This document shows positions 8,235-17,020 of a DNA stretch of 44,600 nucleotides, piece by piece. The notes beneath the pieces were generated by a model, which was given only the letters and a program-made list of their open reading frames with translations, was not told the DNA's origin and made no database searches. A program made the position numbers and the translations under genes. Location of the stretch: NCBI GenBank assembly GCA_021785975.1, contig JAJYOE010000011.1:1-44600 (forward strand), in the 5' to 3' direction. Origin of the DNA: Bacillota bacterium (GTDB taxonomy: Bacteria > Bacillota > Bacilli > Alicyclobacillales > SLC66). Numbering within the stretch: position 1 is the first letter of the stretch; each line of letters opens with the position of its first letter.

Positions 8235-8915
8235 TTAAGAATTGGCTTTTTTCTCCGCCATTTTCGCTTTAAGGGCAGCCAATTCTTTATCCAGTTCGGT
8301 GTCGCCTTGCAACTTCTTGAATTCATCGTCAAGTGTCTTGCCACTTCCACGAAGTTCACTGGAGGCTTGTGCTTCCGCTTCTAACTGGTTGACTTTTTCC
8401 TCCATGCGCGCAAATCCTTGTGCTGCACTGTCCGATCCAAAGGAACCCATGGTGTGATTGATTTGCTTTTGCACTTTCGCCGCGTCAGCACGGGCGACGA
8501 GCATCTCCCGTTTGCTTTTCATCTTTAATAATTCGTCTTTCATTTCGCCGAGCTTACTTCTCAGTTCATCTGCCATCGCTTTGGCCTTATCGTACTCAGA
8601 GGCATAGGTTTCGTACCGAGTTTGTTGCTCAATTTTGTCTTGCAATGCCTTTTTGGCCAATTCTTCATTGCCTAGATCCAGTGCTTTCTCCGCTTGTTCA
8701 GCGCGCTTTTGCACGAGTGATGCCGCTTCGTCACGTTGCTCGAGAAAACGCTTCTCAATGGCAATTTGTTTCGCTACCGCCACTTCCGCTTCGCCAATAT
8801 CCTCATCCATATCTCGAATAAACTGATTGACCATCTTTACTGGATCTTCTGCCTTGTCTAACAAATCATTCACCGATGCCATGGTAATATCCCTTAAACG
8901 CTTAAAGAGCGCCAT
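8235..8915 (-). CDS. pspA: phage shock protein A / IM30 family protein
   Basis: Peripheral membrane protein of the ESCRT-III superfamily that stabilises stressed membranes. The 226 residues are almost wholly helical and charged: MALFKRLRDITMASVNDLLDK forms the N-terminal amphipathic helix, and AEDPVKMVNQFIRDMDEDI is the family signature. Long coiled coils run to residue 150. I start at 8915: the longer frame from 8957 contains the Shine-Dalgarno AAAGGAGG, which lies 11 nt before this ATG. A GGTGGA/TCCACC hairpin sits in the leader. Neighbouring NfeD and SPFH genes suggest a shared envelope-stress role. Confidence 0.93.
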   Translation of the reverse strand: MALFKRLRDITMASVNDLLDKAEDPVKMVNQFIRDMDEDIGEAEVAVAKQIAIEKRFLEQRDEAASLVQKRAEQAEKALDLGNEELAKKALQDKIEQQTRYETYASEYDKAKAMADELRSKLGEMKDELLKMKSKREMLVARADAAKVQKQINHTMGSFGSDSAAQGFARMEEKVNQLEAEAQASSELRGSGKTLDDEFKKLQGDTELDKELAALKAKMAEKKANS

Positions 8916-9049
8916 AACAGAATGTGCCTCCTTTGTCGTTGGTGGAACAAACTCCACCCTTATATTACATTATAAATTACAGCATGGATAATAGCTGAAT
9001 TTTACATAAAGATTTTTCAATAGGTATGGCGATTGATCTCCGATTCGCA

Positions 9050-9086
9050 AAATAGGGCCTGATCCCAGCAGGAACAGACCCTATTT
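9050..9086 (-). terminator. probable terminator of the pst operon
   Basis: Downstream of the pstA stop, on the minus strand, AAATAGGG-(T)CTG pairs with CAG-(G)CCCTATTT around an 11-nt loop. The trailing T tract is short (TTTTGCG), so it may be weak. Confidence 0.55.
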
Positions 9087-9100
9087 CTGATAACCAAGTG

Positions 9101-10003
9101 TCAAGCGTGCTTTATACTGCCTCTTTGTAACAACCGGACGAGTAAATGAAGCACGAGAACGATTGCCACCAGTAAGAGTGCAGCAGTATAAGCCAATTGA
9201 TGCGCTGCATTGTAAGGTTCATTCAGATATGTCCATACGACGTAAGTCAAATAGGCTACCGGATTTTTGATTAATTGTAAATTAGGATCAAAATTCGACC
9301 ATCCTGCAGTATAAATGAGGGGTGCTGTTTCCCCAAGTGCAATTGAAACTGCTAGCAATATGCCTGTTAAAACCCCTGGCGTGGCAAGTTTCAACAATAC
9401 GGTTCTCGTCGCCATAAACGGAGTCATCCCAAGTGCGATCGCGCCTTCCAGATAACTTTTGGGTATTTGCCGAAAACTCGCATCCGTCGTTCGCACTATA
9501 TATGGAAGAATAATAATGGAAAGGCTGATCCCCCCAGCCAGGGCTGAGAAGCCCATCCCCCACTGCAACACCATCACCATGTATCCAAAATAACCAATCA
9601 CAATCGAGGGAATACCCGCTAATACTTCTGAAATAAACCGAATGACCGCACCAAAACGTTTCGGTGCGAAAAGTGAAATGTAAATCCCCGCTAAAACGCC
9701 AAGAGGAGCAGATATCAGAGAACTGATGACAATCAGCATCAAAGTGCCTAATATCGCATTTTGCAAACCCCCGGCAATCCCTGATGTTTGTGTAGCAAAA
9801 AGTTTTAAGGACAGCCCCGGTACTCCCTTACTGATGACCGAAAGCAATATATCCAAAATGATGAACATGACAAATGCCAGTGCGGCAAACGAAATGCTCC
9901 ACACCGCGATCGATTTTACCTTACGCCTGTAAGAATGCATTTCATAGGAAGGCATGGTTTGAATTGACACTTCACTCACACCACTATCTGCACGAGTATC
10001 CAT
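9101..10003 (-). CDS. pstA: phosphate ABC transporter permease PstA
   Basis: One of two membrane subunits of the high-affinity phosphate importer. It has 300 residues with about six transmembrane helices. The binding-protein-dependent transport loop (EGAIALGMTPFMATRTVLLKLA, about residues 185-205) contacts PstB. A cytoplasmic tail of about 30 residues precedes the first helix. The ATG is 8 nt after GGAGG, which lies inside the end of pstC; only 3 nt separate the pstC stop from this start. It is the last gene of the pst cluster and is followed by a hairpin terminator. Confidence 0.95.
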   Translation of the reverse strand: MDTRADSGVSEVSIQTMPSYEMHSYRRKVKSIAVWSISFAALAFVMFIILDILLSVISKGVPGLSLKLFATQTSGIAGGLQNAILGTLMLIVISSLISAPLGVLAGIYISLFAPKRFGAVIRFISEVLAGIPSIVIGYFGYMVMVLQWGMGFSALAGGISLSIIILPYIVRTTDASFRQIPKSYLEGAIALGMTPFMATRTVLLKLATPGVLTGILLAVSIALGETAPLIYTAGWSNFDPNLQLIKNPVAYLTYVVWTYLNEPYNAAHQLAYTAALLLVAIVLVLHLLVRLLQRGSIKHA

Positions 10004-10006
10004 TCA

Positions 10007-10996
10007 TCAAGCCTCCGTTCCTACATCTCGCCGCCCCAATTGTACGAGCAATCGAGCAAGAAGATTGGTAATCATCGTAATCACAAGTAGGGTGACTGCA
10101 ATCAACGCCAGTGCGTGAATGGAGAGCTTACTGAAGTCAGTCAGCGCCCCGTCTAAAAGAGCGGCTACCGTCGAAGCCATGGTAGAGATCGGGCTGTACA
10201 AATTGGTGGGCAAATAGTTAGTGGCATTTCCACTCACCATCAGTACCGCCATCGTCTCACCAAGTGCTCTGCCCCAACCAAGAATAATGGCTCCGATCAC
10301 GCCACGACGAACCATCGGAAAAGTGATATGACGAATGCTTTCAAATGTGGTCATTCCAAGCGCCTGAGCACCCTCAATCGGAAGTTTCGGAACCTGAGCG
10401 ATTAAGTCTCTGCTTGTCGCAGTAATAATTGGTATCACCATGACTGCTAGCACAATTCCGCTCGTCAAAAGGCCAAAACCAGATCCTACTGGTCCTGCCA
10501 AAAAGGGCAAGACCTTGCCAAAATGGGTAAGCCAAGGACCAATTTGATTGGCAACGATGGGAGCTAACACCACCATGCCCCAGAGTCCGAACACCACGCT
10601 CGGAATCCCTGCTAACAGTTCGACTGCAGACGAAATCCATCTGGCATAGCGAGGAGGAATTTTATAAACAAGTGCAAAGGCAGAGAGCAACGAAATGGGA
10701 ACGGCGATCATCATCGCAATCAGTGAAGAACCAATGGTGCCTACAATAAAGGGTAGAATGCCGAATGTTGCCCCTGGAGCGCCTTCAACGCCATTGTGGA
10801 CAATAGGGTTACTCGCATACATATTTCCCATGTTCCAGGTGATTCCCGTAAAGAACGAAAAACCTTGAAACTTGAATGCCGGCCAAGCGTCCATCACCAA
10901 AACGCCAGCCACGAATAACAGAACAAGAAGAGGGCTGACGGCAGCAATGCCGGCAGCCACTTGAAATATTCTCGAACGGATTCTTGCGTTAAGCAA
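10007..10996 (-). CDS. pstC: phosphate ABC transporter permease PstC
   Basis: Second membrane subunit of the phosphate importer. It has 329 residues with about six helices and the coupling loop EGAQALGMTTFESIRHITFP. A periplasmic-side loop near residues 45-75 (GITWNMGN) is typical of PstC. The start is TTG at 10996, 8 nt after AAGGAG. It lies 23 nt after pstS and directly before pstA, so it is co-transcribed with both. Confidence 0.95.
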   Translation of the reverse strand: MLNARIRSRIFQVAAGIAAVSPLLVLLFVAGVLVMDAWPAFKFQGFSFFTGITWNMGNMYASNPIVHNGVEGAPGATFGILPFIVGTIGSSLIAMMIAVPISLLSAFALVYKIPPRYARWISSAVELLAGIPSVVFGLWGMVVLAPIVANQIGPWLTHFGKVLPFLAGPVGSGFGLLTSGIVLAVMVIPIITATSRDLIAQVPKLPIEGAQALGMTTFESIRHITFPMVRRGVIGAIILGWGRALGETMAVLMVSGNATNYLPTNLYSPISTMASTVAALLDGALTDFSKLSIHALALIAVTLLVITMITNLLARLLVQLGRRDVGTEA

Positions 10997-11019
10997 TTGT
11001 ATTGCTCCTTATTTGTAGT

Positions 11020-12132
11020 TTATCCGTGAATCTTGTTGATTTGCGCCTTACTAAGCGGTTGAATCGAAGCAGGCAGCGGCAGGAAGTGGACTTTTTGCAT
11101 GAACACTGCTTTGTTGCCGCCACTCGGGCTGATGGCCCAATCGAGCAATTTTTTCACTGCGTTGGCGGTGGCAGGGTTGGCTTGCTTTTGATTGACAATC
11201 GCGTATTCATAGTTGATGATCGGATACGAGTTTTTCCCTGGTGCATAGATCAAGGAAATTCTTTCGTCTTTCGGCGTTTTGCCAATCATTGCACCTGCAG
11301 CCGACTTAATGGTGTTATTGTTAGGAAGCAGGAATTTCCCCGCTTTATTTTGCAGCATCGCTTCGCCAAGTCCGTGTTGCAGTCCTTGATCCAACCAGCT
11401 GATTCCGACATAAGCAACACTGTTCGGCGTGTTTACTGCTGTTTGTACCACACCCTGATTGCCTTGTGCGCCAAGTGCGCCAGGAACGCTCGGCCAAGAA
11501 ACGCTGGTGCCGTATTGCACAGTTTGTGACCAGTTCGCATTCGTGTCAGTCAAGAACTGCGTGAAGAGGAAGGTATCGCCGCTCGCATCTTGGCGGTGAA
11601 TCGGAACAATGGCGTTATGTGGAAGCTTTACGCCTTTGTTCAATTTGGCAATTTGCGGGTCATTCCAATAACGGATTTTGCCTGTATAGATTTGCGCCAA
11701 AATGTTACCTGTCAATTTAAGATGTACTTTTTTAGATACACCGGGAATATGGTACATCACTTGCTGCGCGGAAATCGCAAGCGGAATGTTCAGGATTCCT
11801 GGCGTCGTTTGAAGTTGGGCAGCACTCATGTACGCATCAGATGCGCCAATCTGCACAGTTCCGTCAGATGCTTGCTGAATTCCAGTGCCGCTACCTGTAC
11901 CAGACGGAGTAATTTGAACGCTTGGAGCCACTTTTTTATAAGCAGGCACCCACAGTTGGAACAATGGGAAAAGCAGTGTGGAGCCTGTTTCCTGTAACTT
12001 AACCACTGATGCAGAACGGTGAGCAACATGCGATTTTGCAAATGCCGGGACTATCGATACGGATGCGCCTAGCGCACTTGCGCCAATCAACGTTGAAATC
12101 GTCATTAAAGATACTTTCTTGAAGTTATTCAT
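11020..12132 (-). CDS. pstS: phosphate-binding protein PstS, Sec signal peptide without lipobox
   Basis: Binds phosphate outside the membrane and delivers it to PstCA. It has 370 residues. Typical features are ETGSTLLFPLF near the mature N-terminus, TPSGTGSGTGIQ, QIGASDAYM and HRQDASGDTFLFTQFL. The N-terminus is a Sec signal (basic MNNFKK, hydrophobic core, SIVPAFAKS cleavage site near residue 33) but has no Cys after it. It therefore does not look like the lipoprotein expected in a Gram-positive. The ATG lies 13 nt after GGAGG. Upstream, a six-repeat PhoP-box-like array and a TATAAC -10 give it its own phosphate-starvation promoter. Confidence 0.95.
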   Translation of the reverse strand: MNNFKKVSLMTISTLIGASALGASVSIVPAFAKSHVAHRSASVVKLQETGSTLLFPLFQLWVPAYKKVAPSVQITPSGTGSGTGIQQASDGTVQIGASDAYMSAAQLQTTPGILNIPLAISAQQVMYHIPGVSKKVHLKLTGNILAQIYTGKIRYWNDPQIAKLNKGVKLPHNAIVPIHRQDASGDTFLFTQFLTDTNANWSQTVQYGTSVSWPSVPGALGAQGNQGVVQTAVNTPNSVAYVGISWLDQGLQHGLGEAMLQNKAGKFLLPNNNTIKSAAGAMIGKTPKDERISLIYAPGKNSYPIINYEYAIVNQKQANPATANAVKKLLDWAISPSGGNKAVFMQKVHFLPLPASIQPLSKAQINKIHG

Positions 12133-12191
12133 AAATATACGGATACCTCCATAAAATTAAGTTTGCAATAATTAAATTGCATTCTTTACAT

Positions 12192-12271
12192 GTTATAGAG
12201 TACCGTACCTGCGTAAAGGAGTTGTGTTGTAATTGTAAAGAAACGTTGAAGAAATGTAATCGATTTGTAAA
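12192..12271 (-). promoter_or_regulatory. PhoP-box array and promoter of pstS
   Basis: On the minus strand six hexamers related to TTTACA follow one another at steps of 11, 11, 10, 11 and 11 bp: TTTACA (12266-12271), ATTACA (12255-12260), TCAACG (12244-12249), TTTACA (12234-12239), AACACA (12223-12228) and TTTACG (12212-12217). A TATAAC -10 lies at 12192-12197. TT(A/C/T)ACA repeats at 11-bp steps are the known binding pattern of Bacillus PhoP. The function is inferred from this pattern and from the gene. Confidence 0.78.
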
Positions 12272-12287
12272 TTTACTGAAAAAACTA

Positions 12288-13154
12288 TTACCCTATTTGC
12301 TCTTCCACATAAACTCGAGTCCGTGGGTCTTGCGGATGGTAAAAAAGTTTATCGGTCAGTTCAAATTCTACGATTTCTCCTGCTTCCATAAACGCAGTAC
12401 GTTTGGCGATGCGTTTGGCCTGGGCAAGGTTATGGGTGACAATGACAATCGTCATGTGTTCAGCCAAACGGACAAACAAGTCTTCCAGCAGTTTAGTCGA
12501 CTTCGGATCAAGCGCAGAAGCTGGCTCATCAAGCAACAGTACTTTGGGTTGCACAGCCAGTGCGCGAGCCAGGCAAAGCCGCTGCTGTTGACCTCCTGAC
12601 AAGGCAAAAGGTGATTGATGAAGCCTGTCTTTCAGATCTTCATAAAGTCCTACTTCATTCAATTTGTCCTTTGCAATCTCAATGCGTTCTTTTTTGCTCA
12701 CGCCAAAAAGTTTTAAGGCCAGGGTCAAATTATCAATAATAGACATCGGAAAAGGATTGGGGCGTTGAAAAAGCATTCCTACCGCTCGACGGAATGATTC
12801 CACATCCCTGACCTCTGACACATCCCGTCCCAGCACACTCACAACACCTTCGTGCCTAAAACCGGGAACAGTGTGACTCATCCGGTTCAACGTCCGTAAA
12901 AATGTAGTTTTCCCGCATCCAGAAGGTCCAATTAACGCTGTGATTTCCTGGTCTTTAATCTCTAGTTGTAAGTTTTGTAGCACTTGTTTATGGCCAAAAT
13001 AAGCAGATAAATTTTCCACGCGAATTACTGTTTCTTTTGCACTTTCCGCCGTTTTTTTCAAATGAATGCCACCTGTTAACACAGCTTCCAATTCCAATAA
13101 TTCGGACTCCGTCAAATGGACAGAATCATCGAGCGCTACAGTGTCGTTCGTCAC
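12288..13154 (-). CDS. pstB: phosphate ABC transporter ATP-binding protein PstB
   Basis: ATPase of the phosphate importer. It has 288 residues: Walker A GPSGCGKTT, Q-loop region FQRPNPFPMSI (a PstB hallmark), signature LSGGQQQRLCLARALA, Walker B VLLLDEPASALDP and H-loop VTHN. About 45 extra N-terminal residues precede the ABC core (EETVIRVENL-like start), more than in the usual 250-260 residue PstB. GTG start with AAGGGGG 7-8 nt upstream. It is the first gene of the cluster rather than the last and is separated from pstS by 155 bp that hold a second promoter. Confidence 0.94.
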   Translation of the reverse strand: MTNDTVALDDSVHLTESELLELEAVLTGGIHLKKTAESAKETVIRVENLSAYFGHKQVLQNLQLEIKDQEITALIGPSGCGKTTFLRTLNRMSHTVPGFRHEGVVSVLGRDVSEVRDVESFRRAVGMLFQRPNPFPMSIIDNLTLALKLFGVSKKERIEIAKDKLNEVGLYEDLKDRLHQSPFALSGGQQQRLCLARALAVQPKVLLLDEPASALDPKSTKLLEDLFVRLAEHMTIVIVTHNLAQAKRIAKRTAFMEAGEIVEFELTDKLFYHPQDPRTRVYVEEQIG

Positions 13155-13189
13155 CGCGCGTCCCCCTTCATCGTTATTAACTAATTCAA

Positions 13190-13221
13190 ATTATAGATTG
13201 AGATTGTTAAGCGATTGTAAA
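13190..13221 (-). promoter_or_regulatory. PhoP box and promoter of pstB
   Basis: On the minus strand TTTACA (13216-13221), 5 nt, TTAACA (13205-13210), then 9 nt, TATAAT (13190-13195). The 11-bp direct repeat just upstream of a -10 without a good -35 is the layout of PhoP-activated promoters in Bacillus. A further pair of TTTAC(A/T) hexamers 11 bp apart lies on the other strand at 13245-13261. Confidence 0.65.
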
Positions 13222-13264
13222 GACAATGTCTTCTTCACCAAACCTTTACTTAATCTTTACAAAT

Positions 13265-13304
13265 CAAAAAAGCAATTCGTCAGTCATGACTGACGAATTG
13301 CTTT
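13265..13304 (-). terminator. intrinsic terminator after the DAHP synthase gene
   Basis: A perfect 36-bp palindrome (13269-13304; arms AAAGCAATTCGTCAGTCA and its complement) is followed on the minus strand by a T run (TTTTTT). It ends the hisC-aroA transcript before pstB. Confidence 0.88.
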
Positions 13305-13328
13305 GTCCAATCGCAATGTTGATTTTTT

Positions 13329-14420
13329 TTACGCACCTGTCACTTCTGCCAGTTGAGGCAAAAATCCGCTGTTTCTGAGTTCGGTGAGGAAATTTCCAAA
13401 CTCGTCAAAGTTCATTTGCTGTTTGGCATCAGAGAGTGCCACGCTCGGCTCCGGATGAACCTCGACAATCAATCCATCTGCACCAACGGCCAGCGCCGCT
13501 TTTGCGACCGGCAACATAATGTCCTTCCGCCCCGTGGAATGAGAAATATCCACGAGTACCGGCAGATGAGTTTCCTGTTTTAGAATTGGCACCGCGGAGA
13601 TATCGAGCGTATTGCGAGTGGCCTTTTCATACGTACGGATACCGCGCTCGCAAAGGATGATTTTTTCGTTACCTCTCGCCGCAATGTACTCGGCGGCAAA
13701 AATCAATTCTTCAATCGTTGCGGAGAGTCCGCGTTTGAGTAACACTGGTACGCGGGTTTGGCCTGCCGCTTTTAACAACTCAAAATTTTGCATGTTGCGG
13801 GCACCAATTTGGATGACATCGACGTATTGCAACGCCATTTCAATGTCCGCCGGATTGACGATCTCAGATACTGAAGCCATGTTGTATTTTTGGCTGGTCT
13901 GCTTAAGCATTTTTAATCCTTGTTCACCAAGACCCTGAAAGTCATAAGGAGAGGTTCTCGGCTTAAAGGCGCCACCACGAAGCAGGCCGATGCCTTGCGA
14001 CTGCATGAATGAACCCACTTTTTCCATCTGCTCTGAAGTCTCGACAGAACAGGGGCCGGCAATGACGATCGGTTGGCCACCACCCACCTCAACACCTTTA
14101 ACGTTCACCACAGTGTTCTTGTTCGTTCGTTCCCTACTGACAAGAAGACGCCGCTGCTCTTCCTGTAAACCAAGTGAGGCCTGGAAAATTTGTTTGAACA
14201 AATGACGAATGGTGCCATCAGAAAAAGGTCCTGGATTTTCACTGACCAAAATGTCCAACTGTTGTTTTTCACGCTCTGGATCAAACGGGTCGACACCCCG
14301 TGCATGCTTGATTTGGCCGATTCTTTCCACTATATCTGCCCGTTTACTTAAGAGCATTAACAATTCGTGATTGATGCCATCAAGCTCATTTCGTAATTCT
14401 TTCAATCGATCCTCTGCCAT
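13329..14420 (-). CDS. aroA: bifunctional chorismate mutase / 3-deoxy-7-phosphoheptulonate synthase
   Basis: Condenses erythrose 4-phosphate with phosphoenolpyruvate, the first step of aromatic amino acid synthesis. The 363-residue protein has an N-terminal AroQ helical domain ([20 protein letters not shown], about residues 5-85) and a C-terminal type I-beta DAHP synthase barrel ([40 protein letters not shown]). This is the architecture of Bacillus AroA(G), where prephenate or chorismate feeds back through the mutase domain. It follows hisC by 57 nt and is closed by a strong terminator. ATG start; the best Shine-Dalgarno is GGGAG about 10 nt upstream. Confidence 0.95.
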   Translation of the reverse strand: MAEDRLKELRNELDGINHELLMLLSKRADIVERIGQIKHARGVDPFDPEREKQQLDILVSENPGPFSDGTIRHLFKQIFQASLGLQEEQRRLLVSRERTNKNTVVNVKGVEVGGGQPIVIAGPCSVETSEQMEKVGSFMQSQGIGLLRGGAFKPRTSPYDFQGLGEQGLKMLKQTSQKYNMASVSEIVNPADIEMALQYVDVIQIGARNMQNFELLKAAGQTRVPVLLKRGLSATIEELIFAAEYIAARGNEKIILCERGIRTYEKATRNTLDISAVPILKQETHLPVLVDISHSTGRKDIMLPVAKAALAVGADGLIVEVHPEPSVALSDAKQQMNFDEFGNFLTELRNSGFLPQLAEVTGA

Positions 14421-14477
14421 TCCTCGTACTCTCCCTCGAAATATTTTGAATATTTATTTTAATGTATTTTGTCTATT

Positions 14478-15620
14478 CTATCCTAATTCTTTTATTTTGC
14501 CTAGTACTTCTGCCAATGCCTTTAAAAATTGTTCGTTTTCCTCCGGTGTACCAATGCTTACTCGAATATACTCCGGAATCCCTGGAAAACCCGCACGCAC
14601 GATCACGCCAAGTTTTTGCAATTCCTGAAATACATGCTGCCCGTTCTTCACTTCTGCAAGCATAAAGTTACCCTGCGTCGGTATATAGGGAATGCCCAGA
14701 CGCTCAAAACCGCGATACAATTGTTCCCGTCCGAGTCGGTTCACCTCGCGCGATGTTTGCACGTGCGCTTCATCATCAAGTGCCGCAATCGCTGCAGCCT
14801 GAGCCATTGCATTGACGTTGAACGGTTCCCTAACCTGATGAAGATATCGAATCAGCGAAGGATGACCCAGGGCATAGCCTAGTCTCATGCCAGCAAGGCC
14901 ATACATCTTGGAAAACGTGCGAAGCGAGAGGACAGGCTTTCCAGACTCAATGAATTCCACGGATCGAAGAGGATCCGGTGTATCTACATATTCGAGATAT
15001 GCCTCATCGCAGACAACGATCACTTTTTCGGGCAAACTTTCAATAAAATGTGCGGCCGCCCGGTGAGTCAACCAGGTGCCTGTCGGATTATTCGGCGAAC
15101 AAAGGTAGACCAATTTCGTCTTTTCCGTCACATGTTCTCTCAACGAGTCAAGATCATATTGAAAGCCGTCAGCAAGCGGTACCGGAACCACTGTAGCCCC
15201 CATGACTTGCGCGCCAAAATCGTATTGGGAAAATGACGGAAATGGCACCAGAAGTTCATCTCCAGGTTGCAGAAAGGTTTCCGCGATCATTTTGATCACT
15301 TCATCCGACCCGTTGCCGACAAAAACTGCTGATTCCGTCAACCCGACGTGTTTCGCGATGGCCGAGCGCAGGTCCTGCGCCGCTCCGTCCGGATAGCGAT
15401 TCAGATCCTGAAGCATGTCCTGTATTGCAGCAGTTGCCTTTGGTGAAGGTCCAACGGGATTCTCATTAGACGCCATTTTAATCACGTGTTCAAGTCTGAA
15501 CTCCCTCATCACGTCCTGAATTGGACGCCCAGGAACATATGGCCGGATCGATAAAAGCGGTTCCCTGACAAGCGGCTTTACAATCGCCTCAAGGTCTTTA
15601 GATAAATCGCCTTGTGCCAT
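14478..15620 (-). CDS. hisC: histidinol-phosphate aminotransferase
   Basis: PLP enzyme of fold type I, 380 residues. Motifs: ASNENPVGPSP near the N-terminus, SPNNPTGTWL, CDEAYLEY (Asp for the PLP pyridine) and RTFSKMYGLAGMRLGYA with the Schiff-base Lys. In Bacillus this enzyme also transaminates prephenate or phenylpyruvate and sits with aromatic genes. Here it lies directly upstream of the DAHP synthase gene, which suggests an aromatic role besides histidine. ATG is 7 nt after GGAGGG. It is transcribed divergently from ilvA across a 110-165 bp region. Confidence 0.93.
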   Translation of the reverse strand: MAQGDLSKDLEAIVKPLVREPLLSIRPYVPGRPIQDVMREFRLEHVIKMASNENPVGPSPKATAAIQDMLQDLNRYPDGAAQDLRSAIAKHVGLTESAVFVGNGSDEVIKMIAETFLQPGDELLVPFPSFSQYDFGAQVMGATVVPVPLADGFQYDLDSLREHVTEKTKLVYLCSPNNPTGTWLTHRAAAHFIESLPEKVIVVCDEAYLEYVDTPDPLRSVEFIESGKPVLSLRTFSKMYGLAGMRLGYALGHPSLIRYLHQVREPFNVNAMAQAAAIAALDDEAHVQTSREVNRLGREQLYRGFERLGIPYIPTQGNFMLAEVKNGQHVFQELQKLGVIVRAGFPGIPEYIRVSIGTPEENEQFLKALAEVLGKIKELG

Positions 15621-15703
15621 GTTGATTCCCTCCTATTTGCCAATAGATCAAAAATATTATTCACGATAATGCATTAGGATGCAAGAATAATTGACAGGGA
15701 CAA

Positions 15704-15733
15704 TTTCGAGAGAAATCGCCCTTATGCTACAAT
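15704..15733 (+). promoter_or_regulatory. promoter of ilvA
   Basis: TATGC-TACAAT is an extended -10 (TACAAT at 15728-15733) with a weak TTTCGA -35 18 nt upstream. It overlaps the first in-frame ATG (15732), which therefore cannot be the translation start of this transcript. Confidence 0.6.
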
Positions 15734-15785
15734 GTGGATGGAGTGGAGATGGCAATCGAGCAGAAATGTCTGGAGGGACATCTTG

Positions 15786-16994
15786 TTGACCGTCACATTA
15801 AAGGAAATTCAGGAAGCACGTCATCGCTTGACTGATATTATTGAAACAACACCACTTGATTTTTCGAATACCTTATCGAAGCTTTCCAATAATCTAATTT
15901 ATTTAAAACTAGAAAATCTGCAACGAACCGGATCTTTTAAGATTCGTGGTGCTTTTAATAAAATGTCCACACTGACCGATGCGGAAAAAGCGCGAGGCGT
16001 GATCGCTGCATCAGCGGGTAATCACGCGCAAGGAGTAGCGTATGCTGCCAAATGGATGGGAGTCCCATGCACCATCGTGATGCCTGCCGTCGCCTCCCTT
16101 TCCAAAGTGGAAGCGACTAGAAACTATGGCGCCAATATTGTTCTTTACGGTCAAAACTATGACGAAGCCTATGCCAAAGCGCAGGAATTAAGGAATGCAA
16201 GTGGCGCCACATACATCCACGCGTTTGATGATGACATGGTCATTGCGGGCCAGGGAACGATTGCCATTGAACTCCTCGAAGAAGCGCCTGATTTAGAGGC
16301 CATCGTCGTCCCAATCGGTGGAGGCGGACTGATTTCCGGAATTGCCATTGCTGCAAAAACATTGAAGCCAGATATTAAAATCATAGGCGTAGAAGCCAAA
16401 GGAGCTGCGGGGTTTAAGCAATCACTCACCGCAAACCGGATCGAAGAATTATCGCACGTGGCTACCATCGCAGACGGTATTGCCGTTAAAAAGCCAGGTG
16501 TCCTCACGTTTGCAGCAGTTTCGACTTATGTCGACGATGTTTTACTCGTTGAAGATGAAGAGATTGCTCGTGCAATGGTCGTGCTGATTGAACGATCAAA
16601 AGTGGTCAGTGAAGGGGCCAGTGCAGCTGGCATTGCCGCCGCTATCACCAAAAAACTGCCTTTTGAAAATAAGAAAACTGCCATCGTTTTGTCGGGAGGC
16701 AACGTTGACGTTCTACTACTTTCGCGCATTATAGAACACGGTCTTGTCGCAGCGGGAAGACATCTTCGTTTTGTCACCACACTTCCCGACCGCCCTGGAG
16801 CACTTGTCAATTTGTTGACAACCGTTGCTGAAACAGGCGCCAATATTGTGTCGATTGAGCATTATCGACTGGGACAAGCCGTTAACCTCGGTCAGGTGGA
16901 AGTACAGCTGGCGGCAGAAATGCGAAACTGGGCCCACATTGAAGAATTGAAGGTAAAACTCCATCAATCAGGTTATGAATTACAGCTTCGCTAA
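15786..16994 (+). CDS. ilvA: threonine dehydratase (threonine ammonia-lyase) with C-terminal ACT domain
   Basis: Deaminates threonine to 2-oxobutanoate for isoleucine synthesis or threonine breakdown. It has about 402 residues. A fold type II PLP domain carries GSFKIRGA with the Schiff-base Lys, SAGNHAQGVAYAA and the GGGGLISG phosphate loop. A short C-terminal ACT domain follows (RFVTTLPDRPGALVNLL). I choose TTG at 15786, 8 nt after GGAGGG; TTG at 15783 is possible, while the upstream ATG overlaps the promoter. It lies 26 nt before the FtsA-like gene and is probably co-transcribed with it. Confidence 0.93.
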   Translation: MTVTLKEIQEARHRLTDIIETTPLDFSNTLSKLSNNLIYLKLENLQRTGSFKIRGAFNKMSTLTDAEKARGVIAASAGNHAQGVAYAAKWMGVPCTIVMPAVASLSKVEATRNYGANIVLYGQNYDEAYAKAQELRNASGATYIHAFDDDMVIAGQGTIAIELLEEAPDLEAIVVPIGGGGLISGIAIAAKTLKPDIKIIGVEAKGAAGFKQSLTANRIEELSHVATIADGIAVKKPGVLTFAAVSTYVDDVLLVEDEEIARAMVVLIERSKVVSEGASAAGIAAAITKKLPFENKKTAIVLSGGNVDVLLLSRIIEHGLVAAGRHLRFVTTLPDRPGALVNLLTTVAETGANIVSIEHYRLGQAVNLGQVEVQLAAEMRNWAHIEELKVKLHQSGYELQLR

Positions 16995-17020
16995 AGTACG
17001 AACAAAGGCGGTTGGTTAGC

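Noticed and set aside
13269-13304. 36-bp palindrome as an operator
   Set aside because: A T run follows directly on the minus strand and it lies after the DAHP synthase gene, so it is a terminator.
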